Shown here: piece by piece, positions 7,491 to 16,811 of the stretch | Position numbering within the stretch: position 1 is the stretch's first letter | How the letters are laid out: each line of letters opens with the position of its first letter | From: Streptomyces sp. ACA25 | Lineage (GTDB): Bacteria; Actinomycetota; Actinomycetes; Streptomycetales; Streptomycetaceae | Reading direction: 5' to 3' | Assembly (NCBI RefSeq): GCF_028200735.1 | Contig: NZ_JAQKPV010000001.1 | Coordinates: 310,001-374,000 of the forward strand | DNA length: 64,000 nt | Translations under genes and position numbers: made by a program | The notes under the pieces: model-generated | Seen by the model: only the letters and a program-made list of their open reading frames with translations | Told to the model about the DNA's origin: nothing | Database searches by the model: none

Positions 7491-9740
7491 GTGGCTGAGG
7501 CGGGAGATACGGCCTCCTGTGGACGAGGGTCCCGAGGGCTGGTGCTGGTGGCACTCCTTGCTCTCCTTCCCTTCCTGGCCGGGCTGGTGCCCTTGCCGGG
7601 CCAGCAGGCGTGGGCGGCGGAGGCCGGCACCGGCACGCGTACCGCGAGCGTCGATCTCACCAGCGTCAGTCCCTCCGCGCCGAGAAAGGGCGACACCCTG
7701 ACGCTCCGCGGTACCGTGACCAACGAGGGCACCTCGCCTCTCATCAACGCCTCGCTGTCGCCCCGCGAGGGTGTCCGGCTGAGCAGCCGCGACAGCATTG
7801 ACGAAGCGATGCAGCGCGAAGGCTTCAGCACCCCGGCGGACGGCAGCCTGATCCGCGGGCACAGCACTGACATCGCCACCGTTCCCCCCGGCCTCGCCCG
7901 CCCGTTCTCCCTCCAGATTCCGGTGTCCGAGCTGGCCCTCGGTCCGGCCGGCGTCTACCAGGTGACGGTCACCCTCACGGGGCAGACCGAAGCCGCCCAG
8001 TGGGACCAGGTCCTCGGGGCGGGCCGCACTCTTGTTCCGTGGCAGCAGGAGGGTGCGTACTCCGGCAGTGACGCCCCGGAACCCACCCGGCTGACCGTCC
8101 TGTGGCCTCTGATCTCCGGGACCCACCTGACCGCGGAGACCGACGGCGACGAGGAACAGACCCCCCTGTTCAAGGACGACTCCCTGCTGGCCGAGATCTC
8201 CTCCGGGGGGCGGCTCCACCAGCTCGTCTCCCGTGGTGCCGAGCTTCCCGTCACCTGGGTGATCGATCCGGACCTCCTCGCCTCGGTGGACGCCATGACC
8301 GAGGAGTACCGGGTCCGCAGCGCCGACGGCCCGGTGCGCGGACAGGGGCAGGACGCGGCTCGCGCCTGGCTGCACCAGCTACGGGAAGCAGTGTCCGAGG
8401 AAGAGGTGGTCGCTCTGCCCTTCGGTGACCCCGACCTGGCCTCTCTCGCCCATCAGGGCAAGGATGTACCGGGTGTCCTCGGACAGCTCAAGAAAGCAAC
8501 CGATCTGGCGGACGTGACCGTTCGCACAGTGCTGGGCGTGGAGCCGGACACCGACTTCGCCTGGCCCGTCGAAGGGGCCATCGACCCCGCCATCGTGTCC
8601 GTTGCCACCTCGGCCAACGCCCAGCACATCATCACGCGCACCGACAGTCTGCGCACCGCCGGTGATCTCCCCTACACGCCCACCGCCGCCCGGCCCATCG
8701 GCGGTGGCACCACGGCGCTCGCGGCGGATGCCCAGCTCTCCACACTCTTCGAGGGGGACATGAGCCGGGCGGGCAATGTCTCACGAGCCCACCAGCAGCT
8801 GCTGGCCCAGACGCTCTCGATCGCCGAGCAGGCGCCCTCCAGGACGCGGAGCATCCTGCTGGCCCCGCAGCGGATGCCTTCCGCCTCCCAGGTGGAGGCC
8901 ATGGCCACCGCACTGGACGCACTGCGCGACGACGCCGAGTGGGTGGAGTTCATCAGCCTCGCCGAGGCGTCCGAGGCCGGCCCCGACCCCGAGGCCAACC
9001 GCGAAGTGCCGGGAACCGATCAGTACCCGGACCGTCTCCGGGAGCAGGAGCTGTCCGCGGACGCCTTCCAGTCGCTCCGCGCGACGCAACGGGTCCTGGA
9101 CGACTTCTCGGTGATCCTCACCCGGGCGGACCGGGTCGTGACGCCCTTCGGCAACGCCATCCACCGCGGGCTGTCCACCTCCTGGCGGAACCACGCGGGG
9201 GAGGCCGCACGCTACCGCTCCTCCGTCCACCACGAGCTGGTCGGACTGACCGAGCAGGTGCAGCTGATCCAGAAGTCCCCCATCACCCTGTCCGGACGCA
9301 GTGCGACGATCCCTGTCACGGTGCAGAACAACCTGGTGCAGGGCGTGGAGGGCCTGGAGCTGCGGCTCACCTCGAGCCGGAGGCTCGGCCTGGACATCGG
9401 AGAACCGCAGGAAATCGCGGTGGGCGGAGGACACAGCCAATCGGTGAAATTCTCCACCACCGCCCGGGCAAACGGCCGCACCCTGCTCGAGGCCCAGCTC
9501 TACACCCAGGACGGCAAGCCGTACGGGGATCCGATGCGGTTCCACGCCGACGTCACCTCCATCACCTCGGCGGTGCTGATGGTGATCGCCGGCGGTGTGC
9601 TTCTGGTGGTGCTCGCGGGCATCCGGATGTACACCCAGCGCAAGCGGGCGGTGGCGGACGCCCCAGCGGGTGAGAGCGGCCCCGACACCGGCGGCGGAGA
9701 CGGTGACGCCGCAGGCCCGGGTGAGAAGGTGGAGCGTTGA
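7491..9740 (+). CDS. DUF6049 family secreted/membrane-anchored protein
   Basis: A 749-residue exported protein of unknown biochemical function. An N-terminal signal sequence (hydrophobic stretch about residues 17-34, then QAWAAEA) leads into a large extracytoplasmic region with Ig/fibronectin-like beta sequence. One C-terminal membrane segment (about residues 690-712) and a short basic, Gly/Asp-rich cytoplasmic tail follow. The GTG start has a poor Shine-Dalgarno; an alternative in-frame GTG lies at 7542, inside the hydrophobic stretch. The DUF6049 assignment rests on architecture and on its fixed place between cca and murJ. That context suggests a role in peptidoglycan precursor export or cell-surface assembly. 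Confidence 0.8.
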   Translation: MAEAGDTASCGRGSRGLVLVALLALLPFLAGLVPLPGQQAWAAEAGTGTRTASVDLTSVSPSAPRKGDTLTLRGTVTNEGTSPLINASLSPREGVRLSSRDSIDEAMQREGFSTPADGSLIRGHSTDIATVPPGLARPFSLQIPVSELALGPAGVYQVTVTLTGQTEAAQWDQVLGAGRTLVPWQQEGAYSGSDAPEPTRLTVLWPLISGTHLTAETDGDEEQTPLFKDDSLLAEISSGGRLHQLVSRGAELPVTWVIDPDLLASVDAMTEEYRVRSADGPVRGQGQDAARAWLHQLREAVSEEEVVALPFGDPDLASLAHQGKDVPGVLGQLKKATDLADVTVRTVLGVEPDTDFAWPVEGAIDPAIVSVATSANAQHIITRTDSLRTAGDLPYTPTAARPIGGGTTALAADAQLSTLFEGDMSRAGNVSRAHQQLLAQTLSIAEQAPSRTRSILLAPQRMPSASQVEAMATALDALRDDAEWVEFISLAEASEAGPDPEANREVPGTDQYPDRLREQELSADAFQSLRATQRVLDDFSVILTRADRVVTPFGNAIHRGLSTSWRNHAGEAARYRSSVHHELVGLTEQVQLIQKSPITLSGRSATIPVTVQNNLVQGVEGLELRLTSSRRLGLDIGEPQEIAVGGGHSQSVKFSTTARANGRTLLEAQLYTQDGKPYGDPMRFHADVTSITSAVLMVIAGGVLLVVLAGIRMYTQRKRAVADAPAGESGPDTGGGDGDAAGPGEKVER

Positions 9741-9773
9741 GAGTCCGGCCGGTGACAGCGAAGTGGGGTAGCG

Positions 9774-11948
9774 ATGCAAGCGCCGTACGACCGTGAGCAC
9801 GGTCAGACACCGGGAGGCAGCGATCCGGTCGCCGCCGGGCCGGCAGACCCCTACCTGGCGGACAGCTACCGGCACGACCCGTACGCCGAGCGGGACCCCT
9901 TGACCCAGGACCCGGTGAACGACGCCCTCTACGACCGCGCGTCCCACCCGCCGCCTCCACCGGGCAGTATCCCCGACCCCGACGCCCTCTACCGGCAGCC
10001 CCCCGTCTCCCGGCGCGCCCCGGACCCGCGGCGCTGGGCTCCCACCCCGGCCCCCGAGCCGGGCGCCCTCTCCCGTCATCTGCCGCACGGCGACACGCCC
10101 CATACCACCCAGTACACCGGAGTCGACGACTTGGTGGACCGCACCAGCTGGAGCGAGGACGAGCGCGACGACGACGCCTTCGCCCACCTCTACCGCGACC
10201 AGCAGACCCCCGGACCGCAGACCGGCCCGCACCCCCGGCCGCCGGAGCACCGCTCCTCCCCCCCCGAGCCCGCGCCCAAGGCCGCACCACCTCCCCCTCC
10301 CGTGCGCCCCGGTCGCGCCGCCAGCCTGCTGAAATCGAGCGCCATCATGGCGGCGGGCACCCTGGTGTCCCGGCTGACCGGCTTCATCCGTCAGCTGGTC
10401 ATCGTGGCCGCGCTCGGGGCCGCTGTCCTCGGTGACACCTACGCCATCGCCTGGGCCCTGCCCTCGATGATCTACATCCTCACCATCGGCGGCGGCCTGA
10501 ACTCGGTCTTCGTCCCCCAGCTCGTCCGCGCCATGAAGGACGACGAGGACGGCGGTGAGGCCTACGCCAACCGGCTGCTCACCCTGGCGATGGTGGTCCT
10601 CGCCCTCCTCGTCCTGGTCGCCGTCCTGGTTGCCCCGTTCCTCATCCGGCTGATGTCCGCCAAGATCGCGGACGACCCCGCGGCAGGTGAGGTGGCGGTG
10701 ACCTTCGCCCGCTACTGCCTGCCCACGATCTTCTTCATGGGCGTCCACGTGATCCTCGGGCAGATCCTGAACGCCCGTGACCGGTTCGGCCCGATGATGT
10801 GGACCCCGGTCCTCAACAACATCGTGGTCATCTTCACGTTCGCCATGTTCATCTGGGTCTACGGCACCCAGCGCGCCTCCGGGCTGGGAGTCGAGTCCAT
10901 CACTCCCGAAGGCGTGCGTCTGCTGGGCGTCGGCACCCTTCTGGGACTGACCGTGCAGGCAGTCGCGATGATGCCGTACCTGCGCGCCTCCGGCTTCCGC
11001 CTCCGCCCCCGGTTCGACTGGGTGGGTCACGGCATGGGCAAGGCCATGCGTCTGGCCAAGTGGACCGTTCTCTTCGTCCTCGCCAACCAGATCGGGCTGG
11101 TCGTCGTCGCCCAGTTCAGCACCTGGGCCGGTGACAATGCCGAAAGTGCCGGATACCCCGGTACCGGCTTCATCGCCTACAGCAGCGCACTGCTCATCTG
11201 GCAGATGCCCCAGGCCATCATCACCGTCTCCGTGATGGCGGCCCTCCTTCCGCGCATCTCCCGCTCCGCTGCCGACGGGGACACCCTCGCCGTCCGGGAC
11301 GACCTCTCCCACGGGCTGCGCACCTCCGCGGTGGCGATCGTCCCGATGGCGTTCGCCTTCGTGGCGCTCGGTGTGCCGATGTGCACCATGCTCTTCGGCT
11401 CCGCCGGTGAGGAGGGCGCCCGGTCGTTCGGCTATATCCTGATGGCGTTCGGGCTCGGCCTGATCCCCTTCTCCGCCCAGTACGTGGTGCTCCGCGCGTT
11501 CTACGCCTATGAGGACACCCGTACTCCGTTCTACAACACCGTCATCGTGTCGGCGGTCTGGATCGTCCTCTCCAGCGTTTGTTTCGTGGCGCTCCCCGAC
11601 CGCTGGGTGGTCGCCGGTATCGCCTTCAGCTACGGCCTCGCCTACGCCGTCGGGGTTGCCGTCGCCGGGCGCCGGCTGCGCCGGCGGATGGGCACCGACC
11701 TGGACGGCGCCCGCGTGCTGCGCACCTACATCCGACTCTGCGGGGCAGCTCTCCCGGCCGCCGTCCTCGGTGGCCTGACCGGATACTTCCTCACCCTGTC
11801 GCTCGGCAGCGGGATGCTCGGATCTATGGTTGCCCTGGCGGGCGGCGGGCTCGTCCTGCTGACGGTCTTCTACCTCGCTGCCAGCAGGATGCGCATCGAA
11901 GAACTGACCGTGCTCACCGGCATGGTGCGGGCCCGCCTCGGCCGCTGA
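9774..11948 (+). CDS. murJ: Lipid II flippase MurJ (MviN)
   Basis: This protein moves lipid-linked peptidoglycan precursor across the membrane. It has 724 residues. The first about 180 are a proline- and aspartate-rich cytoplasmic extension. A core of about fourteen membrane helices follows, beginning at SAIMAAGTLVSRLTGFIRQL, which is the MOP-superfamily MviN signature; GGGLNSVFVPQL is the second conserved element. It lies 33 bp after the DUF6049 gene and 175 bp before the pseudokinase gene. In M. tuberculosis the flippase and pseudokinase are one protein (MviN, Rv3910); here they are separate adjacent genes. Confidence 0.94.
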   Translation: MQAPYDREHGQTPGGSDPVAAGPADPYLADSYRHDPYAERDPLTQDPVNDALYDRASHPPPPPGSIPDPDALYRQPPVSRRAPDPRRWAPTPAPEPGALSRHLPHGDTPHTTQYTGVDDLVDRTSWSEDERDDDAFAHLYRDQQTPGPQTGPHPRPPEHRSSPPEPAPKAAPPPPPVRPGRAASLLKSSAIMAAGTLVSRLTGFIRQLVIVAALGAAVLGDTYAIAWALPSMIYILTIGGGLNSVFVPQLVRAMKDDEDGGEAYANRLLTLAMVVLALLVLVAVLVAPFLIRLMSAKIADDPAAGEVAVTFARYCLPTIFFMGVHVILGQILNARDRFGPMMWTPVLNNIVVIFTFAMFIWVYGTQRASGLGVESITPEGVRLLGVGTLLGLTVQAVAMMPYLRASGFRLRPRFDWVGHGMGKAMRLAKWTVLFVLANQIGLVVVAQFSTWAGDNAESAGYPGTGFIAYSSALLIWQMPQAIITVSVMAALLPRISRSAADGDTLAVRDDLSHGLRTSAVAIVPMAFAFVALGVPMCTMLFGSAGEEGARSFGYILMAFGLGLIPFSAQYVVLRAFYAYEDTRTPFYNTVIVSAVWIVLSSVCFVALPDRWVVAGIAFSYGLAYAVGVAVAGRRLRRRMGTDLDGARVLRTYIRLCGAALPAAVLGGLTGYFLTLSLGSGMLGSMVALAGGGLVLLTVFYLAASRMRIEELTVLTGMVRARLGR

Positions 11949-12123
11949 CAGACCGTCGGACCGAGCCGGACAAATGGAAAGAAGGCCCGCAGGACACTCC
12001 CGGCCACCCGGCGTTCCTCGACCGCTCCGCGCACACATGTCGTGCGGAGTGACGGGGTGACGGCACAATTGAGGCAGGCAGTGTCACGAGGCGACGGCCG
12101 AGATCGGGGAGGCGGAAACGACG

Positions 12124-13806
12124 GTGTCGGAACGCAGCACGGCGGCGAGCCCCTCCACAGGCTCGGACGACGCCCCGGCCGACGCGGAGACCAAGAAGGA
12201 CGCTCCGTCACGCGACAGCGTCCCGCCCACCGGGAACCCCGACCGACAGGACACCCCGGACGAGCAGGAGAGCATCGAGCTGCACAGCGGCCACAGGCTC
12301 GCCGCACGCTACCGGCTCGAGGAGTGCATCACCCGCCTGGACGGCTTCAGCAGCTGGCGGGCGGTCGATGAGAAGCTGCGCCGCGCCGTCGGGGTGCACG
12401 TGCTGCCCGCAGCCCACGAGCGGGCGGGTGCGGTGCTGAGTGCCGCCCGTTCAGCGGCGCTGCTCAGCGATCCGCGGTTCGTTCAGGTCCTCGACGCCGA
12501 CGAACACGACGGCACCGTGCACGTGATTCACGAATGGCTTCCCGATGCTGACCCACTGAGCACGGTGCTGCAGCACGGACCACTCGAGCCGCACGAGGCC
12601 TATGCCCTCGTCACCCAGCTGGCCCAGGCCATGACCGCCGCTCACCGCGAAGGGCTGGCTCATCTCCGTCTCACCCCCGGCACCGTACTGCGTACCGGCG
12701 CCGGCCAGTACCGGATTCGCGGCCTCGCTGTCGACGCCACTTTGCGGGGCATCACCGCCGACCATCCGGAGCGCACCGACACCGAGGCGATCGGCGCCCT
12801 CCTCTACGCGGCACTTACGCAGCGATGGCCCTACGCCGAGGGGGCCTACGGCCTGGCCGGAGTCACCGGCCTCAGCCGCAGTTCCCGGGAGTCCTTGGCC
12901 ACCCCCGAACAGGTGAGGGCCGGCGTCCACCGCGGGCTCTCGGACCTCGCGATGCGGGCTCTCATCAACGACGGAGCAACCGCCACGAGTCAGGAACAGC
13001 CCTGCACCACCCCTGAGGAGCTGGCCCGAGCGGTCGCCGCGATTCCCCGGCTCAAGCCTCCGGAGCCCTCCACCGAACTGCTCACCGGCTATCAGCGCAC
13101 CACCTATCAGCAGGGCACTTTCGGACCGCAGTCGTTTCCCGGACCGAACGGGCTGGTCGCCCCTCCTCCCGCTGCGCCCCCGGCCCTGCCCGGAAAGACC
13201 GGGGCCGCCATCAAGTGGAGCGTGTCGGCCCTGCTGATCGCCGCCCTGGGACTCGGTAGCTGGCAGATCGCCGACGCACTTCTCGAAGGGGACGCGCCGG
13301 TCGAGACATCGACGCAGCAGCAGCCCGAATCGGTGGACAACGATCCCGATCCGGTGAGCGAGCAGGTACCGATCAACGGGATCGAGGATTTCGACCCTTT
13401 CGGCGGCACCGGCTCCCAGAATCCCCAGTCCGCGCTGAACGCCATCGACGGCGACCCCGAGACGTTCTGGCCGACGAAGAACTACTACGGCCCCGGCTTC
13501 GGCAACCTCAAGCCGGGGCTCGGACTCATTCTCGACCTGGGTGAGCCTCAGCAGGTCGGGTCCGTGACGATCGAGGCCCTCGGCACCCACGACATCGAGT
13601 TCCACGCCGCGCCGAGTTCCACGACCACCATGCCCTCCGGGACGGATGACTTCGAGTTCGTCACCAAGGGCTCCGGGGATTCCCTCACCCTGACTGCGGA
13701 GGAAGCGGTCGACACTCGTTACGTCCTCGTCTGGATCACAGAGCTCCCGCGAGGAGCCGACGGGAACTACCGTGGGCGCATCGCCAACATCACTGTTTCC
13801 AGCTAG
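12124..13806 (+). CDS. Membrane pseudokinase with extracellular discoidin-like domain
   Basis: A 560-residue protein with a Ser/Thr-kinase-like cytoplasmic fold (about residues 55-300) that has lost its catalytic residues. The HRDLKPxN loop is replaced by HLRLTPGTVL, the DFG position reads RGLAVD, and no VAxK lysine is present. A proline-rich linker and one membrane segment (about residues 362-381) follow. The extracellular part (about 415-560) contains ALNAIDGDPETFWPT and a beta-sandwich pattern like F5/8 type C (discoidin) carbohydrate-binding domains. The M. tuberculosis MviN pseudokinase region has the same order and recruits the FHA protein FhaA when phosphorylated. An fhaA homologue is present at 56404-57213, so a similar MurJ-regulating complex is plausible. 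Confidence 0.85.
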   Translation: MSERSTAASPSTGSDDAPADAETKKDAPSRDSVPPTGNPDRQDTPDEQESIELHSGHRLAARYRLEECITRLDGFSSWRAVDEKLRRAVGVHVLPAAHERAGAVLSAARSAALLSDPRFVQVLDADEHDGTVHVIHEWLPDADPLSTVLQHGPLEPHEAYALVTQLAQAMTAAHREGLAHLRLTPGTVLRTGAGQYRIRGLAVDATLRGITADHPERTDTEAIGALLYAALTQRWPYAEGAYGLAGVTGLSRSSRESLATPEQVRAGVHRGLSDLAMRALINDGATATSQEQPCTTPEELARAVAAIPRLKPPEPSTELLTGYQRTTYQQGTFGPQSFPGPNGLVAPPPAAPPALPGKTGAAIKWSVSALLIAALGLGSWQIADALLEGDAPVETSTQQQPESVDNDPDPVSEQVPINGIEDFDPFGGTGSQNPQSALNAIDGDPETFWPTKNYYGPGFGNLKPGLGLILDLGEPQQVGSVTIEALGTHDIEFHAAPSSTTTMPSGTDDFEFVTKGSGDSLTLTAEEAVDTRYVLVWITELPRGADGNYRGRIANITVSS

Positions 13807-13815
13807 GGAGCGAAG

Positions 13816-14493
13816 GTGAAGCCGGACAAGGAGCTCCTTGCCCGCCATGTTGCGGGGGATCCTGATGCCTTCGGGGAGCTCGTCCGCCGACACCGGGACC
13901 GCCTGTGGTCCGTAGCGATCAAGACTCTCGGCGATCGCGAGGAGGCGGCCGACGCCGTGCAGGACGCCCTGGTGTCGGCCTATCGCGCCGCCCACACGTT
14001 CCGCGGCCAGTCCGCGGTCACCACTTGGCTCCACCGCATCACGGTCAATGCCTGCCTGGACAGGGCCCGCAAAGCCAAGACCCGGCGTACGGCACAGCTA
14101 CCGGAACCGCAGCGGCTGGAGGACCTCCTGGAGCCGCACGAATCAGCCGAAGCTCCCGTCGAGCGGCAGGCTCTCCGCCAAGAGCTCCGCAGCGCCCTCG
14201 ACCAGCTCCCGATCGAGCAGCGGGCGGCCCTCGTCCTGGTCGACATGCAGGGATATCCCGTTGCCGAGGCAGCCGGGATCCTTCAGGCGCCCGTCGGTAC
14301 CGTGAAGAGCCGTTGTGCCCGGGGACGGGCCCGGCTCCTTGCCTTGCTGGGCCCTGTCCGGCCGGACAGAACCACCGGGGAGGGGACAGTCCCGGACAGT
14401 GGGGCAAGGAACCGGACACCAGGCACATCCGTCCCACCTTCCAGAGGTACGGGGGAGACCGGAGCTGTGCAGGGTGGAGGTGGACACGCATGA
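13816..14493 (+). CDS. sigM: ECF-type RNA polymerase sigma factor SigM
   Basis: A 225-residue group IV sigma factor. Region 2 contains DAFGELVRRHRDRLWSVA and DREEAADAVQDALVSAY. Region 4 contains LPIEQRAALVLVDMQGYPV and APVGTVKSRCARGRARL. The C-terminal about 50 residues after region 4 are low-complexity. It starts with GTG nine bases after the pseudokinase stop, behind GGGAGCGAAG, so the two genes probably form one operon. The stop overlaps the anti-sigma start as ATGA. The symbol follows the conserved sigM-trxBA locus next to parAB in Streptomyces and mycobacteria. Confidence 0.9.
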   Translation: MKPDKELLARHVAGDPDAFGELVRRHRDRLWSVAIKTLGDREEAADAVQDALVSAYRAAHTFRGQSAVTTWLHRITVNACLDRARKAKTRRTAQLPEPQRLEDLLEPHESAEAPVERQALRQELRSALDQLPIEQRAALVLVDMQGYPVAEAAGILQAPVGTVKSRCARGRARLLALLGPVRPDRTTGEGTVPDSGARNRTPGTSVPPSRGTGETGAVQGGGGHA

Positions 14494-15356
14494 CTGAGGC
14501 ACATCCTGAGCCCGCCGAGATCGCGGCCCTCGGAGAGGATCTGCTCCCGCCGTACGAGGCGGCAACCCTGCAGACCCATCTCGCCCGCTGCCCCCGGTGC
14601 TCGGACACCGCTGCGGACCTGGCAGCCCTCCGTAGCGAGCTCGCGACCCTGTCGGCTGACGTCCGGATGCCGGACGACGTCAGCACGCGCATCGACCGCG
14701 CGCTGGCCGCGGAAGGCTCTCCGGCCACCGAGGCCCGACCAGCTCCCACGGACATCCCGCAGCGAACGATGCGCGCCCCGGCCTCCTTCGTTTCACGTGA
14801 AACCGGCCGGTTCCGGTTCCGGCCCCCGCTGCTGCTCGCCGCTGCCGGAGCAGTCGCAGCCCTGGGCATCGGCGGCCTCCTGCTGCAGAACCTGCAGGGC
14901 TCCGGAGGCGGGGATTCCACTGCTGCCACCCTGATGGAGGATTCCCCGGAGGCAGGAGCGCGAGGTGAGGAGGACCACCTTGCCGCCCAGGTGCGACGCC
15001 TCCTCTCGGAGGCCGATTCCGGGAGCGGCGACATAGCTGAGGAGTTCTCCGCCGAGCCACACCACGACGAAGCGGAGGAGGATTCCGCGGAAGAGTTCGG
15101 CACTCAGGGCCGCGCGCCCACGACGGACGCCGGAGCAATGACCCCCGGCTGCGTGCTGTCAGCGATTGACCGTGGTGAGACCCCGCTGGCCGCCGGGGAG
15201 GAGAGCTACCAAGGCACCCCCGCCTATCTGGTGGTCCTGCCGCACGCACAGGACCCCCAGCAGGTCGACGCCTACGTGGTCGATGCCTCCTGTGCCACCG
15301 ACTCCTCCTCGGAGCCCGGCGAGATTCTGGCCCAGCACAGTTATCCGCGCAACTAG
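14490..15356 (+). CDS. Membrane anti-sigma factor for SigM
   Basis: A 288-residue protein with an N-terminal zinc-type anti-sigma (ZAS) motif, HLARCPRC (HxxxCxxC), near residues 30-37. A single membrane segment lies at about residues 112-132. The acidic extracytoplasmic domain, rich in Glu/Asp and Ser, contains PGCVLSAIDRGETPL. It overlaps the sigM stop (ATGA), which is typical of a cotranslated sigma/anti-sigma pair: the cytoplasmic domain should hold SigM inactive until an envelope or redox signal releases it. An exact parS site (14790-14803) lies in the coding sequence just before the membrane segment and is read as VSRET. Confidence 0.88.
   Translation: MTEAHPEPAEIAALGEDLLPPYEAATLQTHLARCPRCSDTAADLAALRSELATLSADVRMPDDVSTRIDRALAAEGSPATEARPAPTDIPQRTMRAPASFVSRETGRFRFRPPLLLAAAGAVAALGIGGLLLQNLQGSGGGDSTAATLMEDSPEAGARGEEDHLAAQVRRLLSEADSGSGDIAEEFSAEPHHDEAEEDSAEEFGTQGRAPTTDAGAMTPGCVLSAIDRGETPLAAGEESYQGTPAYLVVLPHAQDPQQVDAYVVDASCATDSSSEPGEILAQHSYPRN
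14790..14803. other. parS site inside the anti-sigma gene
   Basis: Exact GTTTCACGTGAAAC within the coding sequence, translated as VSRET in the juxtamembrane linker. The linker appears to tolerate these residues, so the site can be kept in coding DNA. Confidence 0.95.
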
Positions 15357-15372
15357 GCGCGTACGTACCAAC

Positions 15373-15400
15373 GGGAATGGACAGGGCCGTAGGATCCGTT
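15373..15400 (+). promoter_or_regulatory. SigR-type promoter of trxBA
   Basis: GGGAAT (15373-15378) and CGTT (15397-15400) are separated by 18 bases. This resembles the GGGAAT-N18-GTT promoters used by the thiol-oxidative-stress sigma factor SigR/SigH, which is known to drive trxBA in S. coelicolor. The spacing to GTT is 19, one longer than the usual form. The start codon of trxB lies about 50 bp beyond the expected transcription start. Confidence 0.65.
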
Positions 15401-15459
15401 ACGGAACTGAGAGCCCCGACCGGGGTTCTGGGTAGGCACCCGAGACAAGGAAGAATCCC

Positions 15460-16416
15460 GTGAGCGACGTCCGCAACGTGATCATTATCGGCTCCGGACC
15501 CGCCGGGTACACCGCAGCCCTCTACACTGCACGTGCTTCGCTCAAGCCTCTCGTCTTCGAAGGAGCAGTGACGGCGGGTGGCGCTCTGATGACCACGACC
15601 GAGGTCGAGAACTTCCCCGGTTTCCGTGACGGCATCATGGGCCCCGACCTCATGGATCAGATGCGTGCCCAGGCCGAGCGCTTCGGTGCCGAGCTCCTCC
15701 CGGAAGACGTGGCGGCCGTCGACCTCAGCGGTGACATCAAGACGGTCACCGACGCGGCGGGCACCGTGCACCGTGCCAGGGCCATCATCGTGGCCACCGG
15801 CTCCCAGCACCGCAAGCTCGGCCTGCCGGCCGAGGACGAGCTTTCCGGTCGGGGCGTCTCCTACTGCGCCACGTGTGACGGGTTCTTCTTCCGGGACCAG
15901 GACATCGTGGTGGTGGGTGGCGGCGACACCGCCATGGAGGAGGCGACCTTCCTTTCCCGCTTCGCCAAGACGGTCACCATCGTCCACCGTCGCGACAGCC
16001 TCCGGGCCTCCAAGGCCATGCAGGAGCGTGCCTTCGCCGACCCGAAGATCAAGTTTCTCTGGAACAGTGAAGTGGTGGGCCTTCACGAGACGGACCGGAA
16101 GCTCTCCAGCCTGGTCCTCCGCAACACGAACACCGGTGAGGAGTCGAAGCTGCCGGTCACCGGTCTCTTCGTTGCCATCGGCCACGACCCTCGGGTCGAG
16201 CTCTTCACCGGCCAGCTGGACCTGGACGAGGAGGGCTACCTGACGGTTGATGCCCCCTCGACTCGCACCAAGATCCCCGGCGTCTTCGCAGCGGGTGATG
16301 TGGTGGACCACACCTACCGCCAGGCGATCACCGCTGCGGGCACCGGCTGTTCTGCCGCGCTCGACGCCGAGCGCTACCTCGCAGCCCTGGCCGACAGCCA
16401 GGTCGTCGACGCCTGA
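15460..16416 (+). CDS. trxB: Thioredoxin reductase
   Basis: This 318-residue flavoprotein transfers electrons from NADPH to thioredoxin. It shows the FAD-binding [16 protein letters not shown] near the N-terminus, the redox-active CATC (C136-C139), the NADPH-binding [12 protein letters not shown], and the C-terminal FAD motif [20 protein letters not shown]. Length and motifs are those of low-molecular-weight TrxB. GTG start behind CAAGGAAG. trxA follows after 48 bp, presumably in one transcript. Confidence 0.97.
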   Translation: MSDVRNVIIIGSGPAGYTAALYTARASLKPLVFEGAVTAGGALMTTTEVENFPGFRDGIMGPDLMDQMRAQAERFGAELLPEDVAAVDLSGDIKTVTDAAGTVHRARAIIVATGSQHRKLGLPAEDELSGRGVSYCATCDGFFFRDQDIVVVGGGDTAMEEATFLSRFAKTVTIVHRRDSLRASKAMQERAFADPKIKFLWNSEVVGLHETDRKLSSLVLRNTNTGEESKLPVTGLFVAIGHDPRVELFTGQLDLDEEGYLTVDAPSTRTKIPGVFAAGDVVDHTYRQAITAAGTGCSAALDAERYLAALADSQVVDA

Positions 16417-16464
16417 CCCCTCCCACAGCACCCGAATCCCGCCCCGCATTCAAGGAGAACCATC

Positions 16465-16794
16465 ATGGCTGGCGCCACCGTCACCGCAACCGACGCCGAC
16501 TTCGAGGAGAAGGTCCTCAAGAGCGATAAGCCCGTCCTGGTCGACTTCTGGGCCGAGTGGTGCGGCCCCTGCCGCCAGATCGCTCCCGCTCTCGAAGCCA
16601 TCGCCGCCGAGCAGGCGGAGAAGCTCACCATCGTCAAGCTCAACATCGACGAAAACCCGCAGACGGCAGCCAAGTACGGGATCATGTCCATCCCCACCAT
16701 GAGCGTCTACCAGGGCGGCGAAGTGGTGAAGACCATCGTGGGTGCCAAGCCGAAGGCCGCGATCGAGCGGGACCTCAGCGAGTTCATCGGCTGA
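16465..16794 (+). CDS. trxA: Thioredoxin
   Basis: A 109-residue cytoplasmic disulfide reductase with the active site WCGPC (W32-C36) and the conserved cis-proline in SIPTMSVY. It is the substrate of the adjacent TrxB. ATG start with AAGGAG upstream. Transcription should end in the parS-centred palindrome just downstream. Confidence 0.97.
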   Translation: MAGATVTATDADFEEKVLKSDKPVLVDFWAEWCGPCRQIAPALEAIAAEQAEKLTIVKLNIDENPQTAAKYGIMSIPTMSVYQGGEVVKTIVGAKPKAAIERDLSEFIG

Positions 16795-16811
16795 CGCACT
16801 CCCTCTCTCCG

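Noticed and set aside
8781..12068. 1095-codon minus-strand open frame opposite DUF6049 and murJ
   Set aside because: Low-complexity Gly/Glu/His/Arg composition; it crosses two real genes and an intergenic gap. Not a gene.
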